NCBI RefSeq assembly: GCF_040643635.1
Contig: NZ_JBEYUS010000001.1
Coordinates: 124,001-188,000, forward strand
Length of the DNA: 64,000 nt
Reading direction: 5' to 3'
Source: Saccharopolyspora_C sp040643635
GTDB lineage: Bacteria > Actinomycetota > Actinomycetes > Mycobacteriales > Pseudonocardiaceae
The stretch's first letter is position 1. Each line of letters starts with the position of its first letter. The notes beneath the pieces are model-generated. The model saw nothing but the letters and a program-made list of their open reading frames with translations. It was not told where the DNA came from and did no database searches. The position numbers and the translations under genes are program-made. Shown here one piece after another: positions 47,800 to 57,400 of the stretch.

Positions 47800-48776
47800 C
47801 GTCTTTCCAGAAACGCGATCCGCTCAAGATCGGCATCGCCGGTCTGCTGGTGCTGGTGCTCGGGTTCATCCTCGCGATGAACTTCGAACGGCTGCCGCTG
47901 GTCGGCGGCACCAGCTACCAGGCGAACTTCAGCGAGTCCGCCGGGCTGATGCCGGACAACGAGGTCCGGGTCGCCGGGGTGAAGGTCGGCACGGTCAGCT
48001 CCGTCGAGCTCGAAGGCGACCACGTGGCCGTCTCGTTCCGGGTCAAGGACGCCTGGATCGGGAACAACACCACCGCCGCCATCAAGATCAAGACTTTGCT
48101 GGGGCAGAAGTACCTGGCGCTGGACCCGCGCGGTGACGCGGAGCAGTCCAGTTCGGACCCGATCCCGCTGAACCGCACCATGGCGCCCTACGACGTGATC
48201 GAGGCGTTCAGCGGCCTGCAGCGGACCGTCGGCAGCATCGACACCCAGCAGCTCGCCGACAGCTTCCAGACGCTGTCCGACACGTTCTCGGACACCCCCG
48301 ACGACGTGCGCGGCGCGCTCAACGGGCTGTCCGCGCTGTCCCAGACCATCTCGTCCCGCGACCAGCAGCTCAAGGAACTCCTGGCGAACACGGCGAACGT
48401 GTCCCGCACCGTCGCCGACCGCAACGCCGAGTTCGAGAAGCTGCTCGCCGACGGGAACCTGCTGCTGCAGGAGGTCCGGGACCGCCGCGACCAGATCAGC
48501 TCGCTGCTCACCGGCACCCGCGCCCTGTCCGCGCAGCTGAGCGGACTCGTCGACGACAACCAGGCGCAGCTCGGACCGACCCTCGCCCAGCTGGACAAGG
48601 TCACCAAGATGCTGCAGCGCAACCAGGACAACCTCGACCGCAGCATCGAGGCGTTCGGTCCGTTCACCCGGGTGTTCTCGAACGTGCTCGGCACCGGCCG
48701 CTGGTTCGACACCTACATCTGCGGTCTGCTGCCGCCCAGCGTCGGCCCGCTCAACCCGGAGGGCTGCAAGCCATGA
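47796..48776 (+). CDS. mceC: Mce-family protein MceC
   Basis: A 326-residue Mce protein. Anchor at ~10-30 (LKIGIAGLLVLVLGFILAM), MCE domain ~40-120 (YQANFSESAGLMPDNEVRVAGVKVGTVSSV), then a coiled helical region with repeated Leu heptads, and a C-terminal pair of cysteines (YICGLLPPS, EGCKP). ATG 47796 overlaps the mceB stop. Confidence 0.92.
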   Translation: MTSFQKRDPLKIGIAGLLVLVLGFILAMNFERLPLVGGTSYQANFSESAGLMPDNEVRVAGVKVGTVSSVELEGDHVAVSFRVKDAWIGNNTTAAIKIKTLLGQKYLALDPRGDAEQSSSDPIPLNRTMAPYDVIEAFSGLQRTVGSIDTQQLADSFQTLSDTFSDTPDDVRGALNGLSALSQTISSRDQQLKELLANTANVSRTVADRNAEFEKLLADGNLLLQEVRDRRDQISSLLTGTRALSAQLSGLVDDNQAQLGPTLAQLDKVTKMLQRNQDNLDRSIEAFGPFTRVFSNVLGTGRWFDTYICGLLPPSVGPLNPEGCKP

Positions 48777-49996
48777 GCACCCGGAAACCGCCCCTCACCA
48801 GCATGATCGCCATCGCCTGCGCGGTGGCGCTGCTGGCCACCGGTGCCGTGTGGTGGGTGTTCTACGGCGCGAACGAGAAGCGCGTCACCGCGTACTTCAC
48901 CGCCGCCGTCGGCGTCTACCCCGGCGGGGACGTGCGGATGCTCGGCGTCCCGATGGGCACCGTCGACCAGGTCGAGCCGCACGGGCAGACCGTGAAGGTC
49001 ACCATGTCGCTGGACCGGGACGTGGACGTGCCCGCCGACGCGAACGCGGTGCTCGTCTCGCCGAGCGTCGTCAGCGACCGGTACGTGCAGCTCGCGCCCG
49101 TCTACAAGGGAGGGCCGAAGCTCGCCGACGGCGCCGTCATCCCCAAGGAGCGCACCGCCACCCCCGTCGAGCTCGACGAGGTGTACCGCAGCCTCAACGA
49201 CATCACCGCGGCCCTCGGGCCGGAGGGCGCGAACAAGGACGGGGCGCTGACCCGGTTGCTCGACACCGGTGCCGCCAACCTCGATGGCACCGGCCAGGCG
49301 CTCGCCGACACCCTGCAGCACCTCGGCCAGGCGGGCAGCACGCTGTCGGGCAGCAGCAAGGACCTGTTCGCCACCGTCGACAACCTGCAGCGGTTCACCA
49401 CCATGCTCAACGACAACGACGACCAGGTGCGCCGGTTCAACACCCAGATGCAGGACGTCAGCGCGCTGCTGGCGGGGGAGCGCGAGGACCTCGGCGCCTC
49501 CTTCGCCGAACTCGCCGTCGCGCTCGGCAAGGTCGAGCAGTTCGTGCGGGACAACCGCGGACAGCTCAAGTCCAACGTGGACCAGCTCAACGGCGTCGCC
49601 CAGGTGCTGGTGAACCAGAAGGCGGCGCTGTCCGAATCGCTGCGGGACGCGCCGCTCGCGCTGGGCAACCTGCAGAACTCCTACAACGCGGCCTCCGGCA
49701 CCCTCGACACCCGCGCCGTGATCAACGAGCTGAACGAGCCGCCGCTGGTGGGGGTGTGCAAACTCGTCCGCCAGCCCACCGCCGGGACCCCGCTGCAACT
49801 GCCGGACAACGTGCTCGACGCGTGCAACGCGATCCAGCCGGTGCTCGACGGGATCCTGCCGTTCTCCAGCATCGCCGACCTGCTCTCGCAGGCGCAGGGC
49901 AACCCGCCCGCGCAGCAGAACGGCGCCGCCACCGGCGACCCGGCGCTGCCGCTCGGCGGCGTCGGTGCCCCGCTCGTCACCGGAGGTGGCCAGTGA
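48773..49996 (+). CDS. mceD: Mce-family protein MceD
   Basis: A 407-residue Mce protein. Anchor at ~8-28 (LTSMIAIACAVALLATGAVWW), MCE domain ~35-120 (VTAYFTAAVGVYPGGDVRMLGVPMGTVDQV), helical region, and a Pro/Gln/Gly-rich C-terminal tail. Cysteines at the end (VCKLVRQP, LDACNAIQP) are spaced as in other actinobacterial MceD proteins. ATG 48773 overlaps the mceC stop. Confidence 0.92.
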   Translation: MSTRKPPLTSMIAIACAVALLATGAVWWVFYGANEKRVTAYFTAAVGVYPGGDVRMLGVPMGTVDQVEPHGQTVKVTMSLDRDVDVPADANAVLVSPSVVSDRYVQLAPVYKGGPKLADGAVIPKERTATPVELDEVYRSLNDITAALGPEGANKDGALTRLLDTGAANLDGTGQALADTLQHLGQAGSTLSGSSKDLFATVDNLQRFTTMLNDNDDQVRRFNTQMQDVSALLAGEREDLGASFAELAVALGKVEQFVRDNRGQLKSNVDQLNGVAQVLVNQKAALSESLRDAPLALGNLQNSYNAASGTLDTRAVINELNEPPLVGVCKLVRQPTAGTPLQLPDNVLDACNAIQPVLDGILPFSSIADLLSQAQGNPPAQQNGAATGDPALPLGGVGAPLVTGGGQ

Positions 49997-51198
49997 TCAG
50001 CCGCGGAACCCCGGCGCGCGGCGCCGGGAAGGTCCTCGCCCTCGCCACCAGCGCGCTCGTGCTGGTCAGCGGCTGCGGGTTCACCGGCGTCTCCGGGTTA
50101 CCGCTGCCCGGCGGCGCCGACCTCGGCGACAAGCCCTACCAGGTGAAGGTGCGCTTCGACGACGTGCTCGACCTGGTGCCCAACGCCGGGGTGCGGGTCA
50201 ACGACGTGCCCGTCGGACGGGTCAGCTCCATCGGGCTCGCCGACCGCTCCTGGGACGCCGAAGCCGTCCTAGAGGTCAACCGGGACGTGAAGCTGCCCGG
50301 CAACGCCATCGCCCGGCTCCGCCAGTCCAGCCTGCTCGGCGAGAAGTACGTCGAGCTCGCCGCCCCGCCCGCGCCCGAGGCGCCGCAGGGCGAGCTCATC
50401 AACGGCGACGTGATCAGCCTGGACCGCAGCGGCCGCAACCCCGAGGTCGAAGAAGTCCTCGGCGCGCTGTCCCTGCTGCTCAACGGTGGTGGCGTCGCCC
50501 AGCTGCAGAACATCACCCGCGAGCTCAACACCGCCCTCGACGGGCGCGAGGGCGACGCCCGCAACCTGCTCGGCAACCTCGACGAGCTCGTCGCCGGGCT
50601 CGACGCGCAGCGCGACGACATCACCCGCGCGCTGGACAGCGTCAACCGGCTCTCCGCCAGCCTCGACGCGCAGCGCGGCAACATCGACACCGCGCTGCGC
50701 GACCTCGAACCCGGGCTGAAGGTGCTCAACGACCAGCGCACCCAGCTGGTCACCATGTTGCAGTCGCTGGACAAGCTCTCCGGGGTCGCCACCGACGTGG
50801 TCAACCGCAGCCAGGACGACCTGGTGCACAACCTGCAGGCGCTGCAGCCGACGCTCGCCCAGCTCGAAGCCGCCGGCGACGACCTGCCGAAGTCCTTCGA
50901 GATCCTGCTGACCTACCCGTTCACCGACGGCGCCGTGCAGGGCATCAAGGGCGACTACACCAACCTGTACATCGACGCGGACCTCAACCTCACCAACATC
51001 CTCGGCAACCTCGGCCGATCCCGGCAGCCGCTGATCCAGCTGCCGGGCGCTCCGCCGCTGCCGCTGCAACCGCAGCCCCAGCAGCAACCCGGCACCACGG
51101 CCCCGCAACCGTCCCCGGCGCCGTCCACCGAGCCGAGCACCGAACCGGAGAAGGACGACGGCGGGCTGCTCGGCTTCCTGTTCGGAGGCGATGACTGA
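49993..51198 (+). CDS. mceE: Mce-family lipoprotein MceE
   Basis: A 401-residue Mce protein with a lipoprotein signal peptide instead of a plain anchor: ALATSALVLVSGCGF contains the lipobox LVSGC, so it should be lipidated at Cys28 or nearby, as for the LprK-type subunits of mycobacterial Mce operons. The MCE domain follows (YQVKVRFDDVLDLVPNAGVR), then helical sequence and a Pro/Gln-rich tail. GTG 49993 overlaps the mceD stop. Confidence 0.92.
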   Translation: MISRGTPARGAGKVLALATSALVLVSGCGFTGVSGLPLPGGADLGDKPYQVKVRFDDVLDLVPNAGVRVNDVPVGRVSSIGLADRSWDAEAVLEVNRDVKLPGNAIARLRQSSLLGEKYVELAAPPAPEAPQGELINGDVISLDRSGRNPEVEEVLGALSLLLNGGGVAQLQNITRELNTALDGREGDARNLLGNLDELVAGLDAQRDDITRALDSVNRLSASLDAQRGNIDTALRDLEPGLKVLNDQRTQLVTMLQSLDKLSGVATDVVNRSQDDLVHNLQALQPTLAQLEAAGDDLPKSFEILLTYPFTDGAVQGIKGDYTNLYIDADLNLTNILGNLGRSRQPLIQLPGAPPLPLQPQPQQQPGTTAPQPSPAPSTEPSTEPEKDDGGLLGFLFGGDD

Positions 51199-52304
51199 TG
51201 CTCACGCGCAAAACCCGCCTGCAGGTCATCGCGTTCGTGGTGATCGCGTTCGTCGGCATCGGTTACGCGGGCGCCCGGTACGCCGGGCTGGACCGGCTGC
51301 TCGGCCCCCGCGGCTACGTCGTGACCATGAACCTCGCCGACTCCGGCGGCATCTTCGACAACGCCGAGGTCACCTACCGGGGCGTGCCCGTGGGCCGCGT
51401 CGGCGAGATGAAGCTGACCTCCGACGGCATCCAGGTGCCGCTGGACATCGAGGCGGGCAACGACCGCATCCCGCGGGACGTCGACGCCGTGGTCACCAAC
51501 CGGTCCGCCGTCGGCGAGCAGTACGTCGACCTGCGGCCCAAGACCGACTCCGGGCCGTACCTCAAGGACGGGTCGGTCATCCGGAAGCAGGCCACCAGCA
51601 CGCCGCTGCCGGTCGAAGAGCTCATGACCAACCTGGACGACTTCTCCAAGTCGGTGCCGGAGGACTCGCTGCGCACCGTCGTCGACGAGCTCGGCACCGC
51701 GTTCCGCAACAACGGCGGCAACCTGCAGCGGGTGCTCGACACCACCCGCGAGTTCACCACCGAAGCGCAGCAGCACCTGCCGCAGACCCGGAAGCTGCTG
51801 GAGGACGGCACCACCGTGCTGGCCACTCAGAACGAGCAGGGCTCCGCGATCCGCTCGTACAGCTCCGACCTGCGGCTGCTGGCCGAGCAGCTGCGCAGCT
51901 CCGACCCGGACATCCGCAACCTCATCAAGCAGGCGCCGCCCGCGGCGCGCCAGGTCAGCGGACTGCTCAACGAGACCGGGCCCCAGCTGGGCACGCTGGT
52001 GCGGAACCTCACCAGCACCACCGACCTGCTCGCCGCCAACAACGACGGCATCGAGCAGCTGCTGGTGACCTACCCGATGGTCTCCGCGGGCGGTTACAGC
52101 GTGGTGCCCGGGGACGGCACCGCCCACTTCGGACTCGCGCTCAACATCTTCGACCCGCTGCCGTGCACGGCCGGTTACGAAGGAACCCAGAAGCGTGCAG
52201 GCAACGACCTCGCGCCGACACCGCTGAACTCTGATGCACACTGTGCGGAGCCGCCGGGTAGCCCGATCAACGTACGCGGCGCCCAGAACGCCCCCGGACA
52301 GTGA
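51198..52304 (+). CDS. mceF: Mce-family protein MceF
   Basis: A 368-residue Mce protein that closes the A-F set. Anchor ~7-27 (LQVIAFVVIAFVGIGYAGARY), MCE domain ~38-118 (YVVTMNLADSGGIFDNAEVTYRG), helical region, and a C-terminal part with CTAGYEGTQK and CAEPPGS. It overlaps mceE by one base (TGATG) and the first Mce-associated gene by GTGA. Confidence 0.92.
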   Translation: MLTRKTRLQVIAFVVIAFVGIGYAGARYAGLDRLLGPRGYVVTMNLADSGGIFDNAEVTYRGVPVGRVGEMKLTSDGIQVPLDIEAGNDRIPRDVDAVVTNRSAVGEQYVDLRPKTDSGPYLKDGSVIRKQATSTPLPVEELMTNLDDFSKSVPEDSLRTVVDELGTAFRNNGGNLQRVLDTTREFTTEAQQHLPQTRKLLEDGTTVLATQNEQGSAIRSYSSDLRLLAEQLRSSDPDIRNLIKQAPPAARQVSGLLNETGPQLGTLVRNLTSTTDLLAANNDGIEQLLVTYPMVSAGGYSVVPGDGTAHFGLALNIFDPLPCTAGYEGTQKRAGNDLAPTPLNSDAHCAEPPGSPINVRGAQNAPGQ

Positions 52305-52894
52305 GCCAGCCCGACGGCACCGCGAAACGAGGTGAGCCGATGACCGAGAACGCGGCCGAACCCGGCCCGGAACCCGAGAACCGCCCGACCACGAGACGAT
52401 CGCGGCCCGTGCTGATCTCCGGGATCGCGCTGGCCGTGGCCCTGGTGGCGGCCCTGGTCACCGGCATCACCTGGGCGGTCGCCGCCAGCAGCGGCAACGC
52501 CGCCTTCGCGGCCCAGCGCGACGACGCCCTGCAAGCCGGCACCCAGGCGATCATCAACTTCAACACGCTGGACTTCCACGACGTGCAGCCCGGGCTCGAC
52601 CTGTGGGAGCGGTCGTCCACCGGACCGCTGCACGAGGACGTGGTGCGCGGGCGGCAGCAGTACGCCGACAGCATCACGCAGGCCAGGACGGTCACCAAGG
52701 CGGAGGTGCTCTCCGCCGGGCTCACCGAGCTCAACGACCACGCGGGGAAGGCCCGCATGATCGCGGTGGTCAAGGTGACCGTCACCCCCGACGGCCAGCC
52801 GCCCACCGAGAAGCGCAGCCGGTACCAGGCCGAGCTGACCCGCGACGGCCAGGACTGGAAGCTCAGCGTCCTCGGCCCCGTCGCGGTCGGCTGA
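52301..52894 (+). CDS. Mce-associated membrane protein 1
   Basis: A 197-residue protein of the Mce-associated (Mas/Mam) type: a short charged N-terminus, one transmembrane segment (~38-60, VLISGIALAVALVAALVTGITW) and an extracytoplasmic NTF2-like domain (AFAAQRDDALQAGTQAIINF ... LTRDGQDWKLSVLGPVAVG). Such proteins stabilise Mce complexes in mycobacteria. GTG 52301 overlaps the mceF stop; ATG 52340 is an alternative start. Confidence 0.85.
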   Translation: MSQPDGTAKRGEPMTENAAEPGPEPENRPTTRRSRPVLISGIALAVALVAALVTGITWAVAASSGNAAFAAQRDDALQAGTQAIINFNTLDFHDVQPGLDLWERSSTGPLHEDVVRGRQQYADSITQARTVTKAEVLSAGLTELNDHAGKARMIAVVKVTVTPDGQPPTEKRSRYQAELTRDGQDWKLSVLGPVAVG

Positions 52895-52940
52895 GCGCCC
52901 GAGCAAGCCGCCGAACCCGCAAGCACTAGGAGTGGTCCCC

Positions 52941-54366
52941 GTGCCCCATCCCCGTCGTCCCGGATCGACGTCGCGGCGGCGCGTCGCAGGTCAGCGCAAC
53001 CGCACCGGTTCCGGTGCGCAGAACAGCGGTTCCCGGTTCGGGCTGAACCGGCCGGACGAGGAGGCCGCGGCTTCGGCCGCCGGAACCGAGTCGTCCGATG
53101 TGGACGGTTCGGCGGCTGGTCCCGATCGCGAGGGCGCCGCAGCCGGATCGGACGTCGCAGCTCAGCACGATGCCGCTGCTGACCAGGGGGCCGCGGGCGG
53201 TCCGGACGAAGCCGCGGACCGGGGCTCCGGTGCCGAGCAGGGTTCCGGTGCCGAGCGGACTTCCGGTGCCGAGCAGGGTTCCGGTGCCGAGCGGACTTCC
53301 GGTGCCGAGCAGGGTTCCGGTGCCGAGCGGACTTCCGGTGCCGAGCAGGGTTCCGGANNNNNNNNNNNNNNNNNNNNNNNNNNNNNNNNNNNNNNNNNNN
53401 NNNNNNNNNNNNNNNNNNNNNNNNNNNNNNNNNNNNNNNNNNNNNNNNNNNNNNNNTGCCGAGCGGACTTCCGGTGCCGAGCAGGGTTCCGAGCAGGGCA
53501 GCGGGGCCGGACAGGCCGGCGGAAGCGAGCAGGACGCTGCCGATCAGAACTCCACTGATCAGGGCTCCCCCGACCAGGGCTCGACTGACCAGGGCTCCGC
53601 GGATCAGGGTTCCACCGACCAGGGCTCCGACGCGGTGACCGCGCAGTCCACGACCGCGGAGGACGCGGCCACCGCCGACCGCCAGGAACCGGACGCGGCG
53701 GAACAGCGCTTCCACGCCGTCGCCGACCTGCCCCAGGACGAGAACGCCACCGCCGAGGAGACCGCAGCTCCCGGGACGACCGCCGCCGCACCGAGCGGCA
53801 CGGCCGAGCCCACCGGCGAGGACGGCGGCGAGACCGCGGAGCAGACCGCCGAGCAGACCGCCGAGCGGCCCGGCGGCACCGGGCTCATCGCGGTGCTGCT
53901 CGCCGCGACCGTCGTGCTCGCCGGACTCGCCTCCTGGTTCGGCGTCGAGGCCTACGGCGCGTTCCACGGCAACCGGGCGCTCGCCGACCAGGCCACCACC
54001 AGCGAGGTCAACGGCCAGATCACCGACGGCGTCGAGAAGATCTTCTCCTACGACTTCGCCGACACCGGCAAGACCGAGCGCGCCGCGAAGGACCTGCTCG
54101 TCGGCCGCGCCATCGGCGAGTACGAGCAGCTGTTCACCACCGTCAAGCAGCAGGCGCCGATCCAGAAGCTCGTCGTCACCACCACGGTCAAGGCCAGCAG
54201 CGTCAACCGCCTCGAAGGCGACCGCGCCGAGGTGCTGCTGTTCGTCGACCAGAACGCCACCCGCACCGACATCGGCGGCGAGCCGTCCGTCGGGCCCGCG
54301 CAGGTCGTCATCAGCGCGGAGCGGCACGGCGACCAGTGGAAGATCGCCAACATCAGCCAGCACTGA
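52941..54366 (+). CDS. Mce-associated membrane protein 2, interrupted by an assembly gap
   Basis: A second Mas-type protein with a huge disordered N-terminus. The 5' part (from GTG 52941, 9 nt behind AGGAG) and the 3' part read in different frames only because the 99 N at 53358-53456 do not have the true length: the true gap must be 2 modulo 3. The N-terminal ~140 or more residues are Gly/Ala/Ser/Glu/Gln repeats (GAERTSGAEQGS, then DQGST units). A transmembrane segment follows (GLIAVLLAATVVLAGLASWF) and then the Mas domain ending GDQWKIANISQH. It is 46 bp after Mce-associated protein 1. Confidence 0.8.
53231..53491 (+). repeat. 36-bp in-frame tandem repeats spanning the assembly gap
   Basis: The unit encodes GSGAERTSGAEQ. 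Copies begin at 53231, 53267, 53303 and 53339 and run into the gap; the same unit resumes at 53457. The copy number is unknown because the array was not assembled through. Confidence 0.9.
53358..53456. other. Assembly gap (99 N)
   Basis: A run of 99 undetermined bases inside the 36-bp repeat array. The downstream frame is offset by one, so the real missing length is not 99 and should equal 2 modulo 3. Confidence 0.99.
53542..53630 (+). repeat. 15-bp in-frame repeats (DQGST units)
   Basis: About six imperfect copies of a 15-bp unit encoding DQGS(T/P/A) directly downstream of the 36-bp array, in the same disordered region of the Mce-associated protein. Confidence 0.85.
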
Positions 54367-54371
54367 GCACC

Positions 54372-54428
54372 GACCTGCGGACGCCGCACCGCCCGGGAAC
54401 CCGGAAATCCGGGCGGTGCCCGCAGGTC
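54372..54428. terminator. Large bidirectional hairpin between mce-associated gene and CHAT gene
   Basis: A two-tier stem: GACCTGCGG (54372-54380) with CCGCAGGTC (54420-54428), enclosing GCACCGCCCGG (54386-54396) with CCGGGCGGTGC (54409-54419). It fills the 60-bp convergent gap and its right arm includes the last bases of the CHAT gene. A likely shared terminator. Confidence 0.7.
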
Positions 54429-57400
54429 AGGGGCCGACGTGCAGGTGCGCGGACCAGCGCGACGGCATGTCGGGGAACTCCGCGCGCAGCCGCCGGGACA
54501 CGTCGTGCAGGGCGTGCGAGGCGTGGCCGGTGTCGAACTCCGCGGTGCCAAACACCGCCTCGTACACCTCCGAGTGCACCTCCAGCGCGCACTCCTCGTC
54601 GACTTCCCACAGCGAGCCGATGACGTGCGCGAAACCCGCGAAGCCCAGCGCGGTCGCCAGCGGGACCGCCGCCGCGGACGGCGCGTCCACGAACGTCGAG
54701 CACCGGCCCAGGTAGCCGAACTCCGTCTGGTGCAGGCCGAGCTGGCCCAGCTCCACCAGCCCCAGCCCGCGCTGCGGGGGTTCCCGGTCCAGCACCAGCC
54801 CGGCCGCGGGCTGCGCGGGGTACTGGGCGCTCGGTTCGCACACGTGCACCCACGCCGCGCCGGGCAGCAGCTGCTGCATCTCCGTGGCCGAGGTCGTCGC
54901 CGGGGACAGCACCTCCGCGTCCGGCCAGTAGCGGGCGAGGATCTGGTTCTCCCGCGGCAGCTCCCGCGCCCCCGGTTCCAGCGCGTCCGCCGCCACCAGC
55001 GCCCGGCCCTGGTCCGGGACCGGCCGGTGCCGGGTCTCGTTCAACGCGCCCAGCGTCGGGACGTACGAGGACACCACCCGGTCCAGCGCGCTCGCCCCGT
55101 CCCGCGCGGCGGCGGCGTGCAGCGGCAGGAATCCCAGCGGGCCCAGCACGCACCACCACAGGCGCGGCCAGCGCTGGCCCTCCGCGGGCGGCTGCACGTA
55201 TCCCATCCGGTCCAGCACCGGGCGGGTGACGTTGTGCCATGCCCAGTCCAGCGCTTCCAGCAGCGCGCGCTGATCGCGCTGGTCGGTCACGCCCAGCGCG
55301 GCCCTGGACTGCTCCGCGGCGGCATCGGGGCCCGCGCCCGGCAGCGGGACGGTCAGCACCCGGCCGGCGACCAGGACCAGCGCGTCCGCGCGGTACCGGC
55401 TCAGGTTGACCAGCACCACCGAGCCTTCCTCGCCTTCCCCGGCGAGCTCGGCGAACGGGCGTAACCGCAGGTGGTCGGCGTGCGTCGGGTCGGAGCGCAC
55501 CTCGCGCAGCAGGTCCTCCCACGCGTCTACCAGCCGGGCGCGCAGCGCGCCGCCCTCGGCCGGGTCGGTCAGCGCGGGCTCGCCCGGCGGCCGGTCCAGC
55601 AGCCTGCGCAACCGGACGGCCTCGTCCGCGAGCTCCGGGTGGTCGCGGTGCAGCGCGCCGAGCTCGCCACCCGCGGGCAGGAAGTCCGACAGCAGCGCGG
55701 CGTGGCCGTGCTCCAGCAGCTCCACGGCGCGCTCCGGCTCGCCGTTCTCCACGGCGCACGCGGCCGCGTCGGCGGCGATCCGCGCCCACCGCTGCTGCAT
55801 CGCGGGGGCGGCCACCGCCCGCTTCGCCCGGGTGACCAGCGGCAGCAGCTCCACCGCGGAGGTGAACGACTCCACCGCCTCCGACCAGCGCTGCGCACCC
55901 GCGGCGAGCCTGCCGTTCAAGCTCGCGGCCCGCAGCCGCTGATCGGCGGGCGCCGACGGCTGCGCGGCGGCCTCGGCGAGCACCCGCCGCGCCCAGCGGT
56001 AGAACCGGCGCCGGCCGGTGCGCTGGTGCAGCGACTGCAGGGCCCGGCCCAGGTGGGTGGCGACCGCGGCCCGCTCCGGCGCGTCGGCCGACATCGCCTC
56101 CAGCGCGCGGTCGAACCACTCCACGGCCGCTTCCAGCTCGCCGGTGCGGGTCGTGCGGCGGAACCGGTGCGCGGCGATCACGCCGAGCTGCGCCCAGGCC
56201 AGGTGCTGCGGGGTTTCGGGCGCGGTCGCGGCCTGGTCGCACACCTGCTTGGCGCGGTCCAGGTCGTCCTCGTCCGCGGTGTTCTCGTACCGGGTCAGCA
56301 GGCTCAGCGCCAGCGAGTGCAGCACCTTGCCGTTCAGCGAGCCCTCCGCCGCGGCCTCCCCGGCGGCGACCGCCGTGTCCAGCGCGTCGGCCTCCGCGCC
56401 GTGCAGGAAGTGCCTGCGCAGCAAGGCCCCGTAGCCGGCGAGCGCGAACGGCCGCTCCGGGTCCTCGGCCGCCATGCCCCGGGCGCTGGCGGCGTAGGCG
56501 CGCAGCGTGCGGCGCAGCGGACCCGGTTCACCGGTGCTGTCCACGTGCTCGACCGTCGACTCGGCCAGCAGCACCAGGGCGCGCCCGAGCAGCGGGTGTC
56601 CCGGGCTCAGGACGCCCAGCACGCCGACCAGCTCACCGATGCCCGACTCCAGGTCGGCGAGGTCGCCGGCCTGCTCGAAGCGCAGCCGGAGCGCACCCGC
56701 CAGGTGGCACAGCGCCCCGCGCCGCGCCTCCCCGTCAGCGAGCCCGTCCGCCCCGCGCCGCAGGTGCGTGATGCCCTCGTCCAGGTCCTGCGCCGAACCG
56801 TTGCGCTGGTAGCGCCGCAGCAGCGCGGCTCCCAGGTTGATCCGCAGCTCGGCGGCCTCGGTGCCCCCACCGCGGGACGCGGCCCGCGCGGCCTCGCGGA
56901 ACACGTCGATCGATTCGTCGTCCGAGCTCGGGTCGCCCGCGAGCCGCGCGTGCGTCTTCAGCGCGTTCGCCAGCCGCACCAGGGTCATGATCCGCCGCGG
57001 ATCGCGCCGCGGGGTCTGCTCGGTGGCGAGCCGGGCCGCCCGCACGGACTCCGCGGCGTGCGAGGCGTCCTCCCCGGTGACGGCGAGCTCGGTCAGCGCC
57101 AGCGCCAGGTTGCACTGGTACAGCACCAGGTCGGGGTCGTCCTGGTGCGCGCTGGTCGCGGCGTCCCGGTAGTAGCCGACCGCGTCCTCGAGGTCCTCGA
57201 CCTGCTTGCTGTGCAGGTACCGCAGCTGGGCCGCGCTGCCCAGGTTGTTCAGCACGCCCGCCCGCGCCGGGTCGCGGTCGTCGAGCACGCCCGCGGTCGC
57301 GCGGAACACCTCGGTCACCCAGGGCAGCTGTTCGAAGTCGAGGGTGGAGATGATGCCGTTCATCGCCGTGATGGCGTCGGCGTACCGCTGCTGCGGGCTG

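Noticed and set aside
53231..53491. CRISPR array
   Set aside because: The 36-bp units are contiguous with no spacers, are in frame and encode a Gly/Ala/Glu/Gln repeat.
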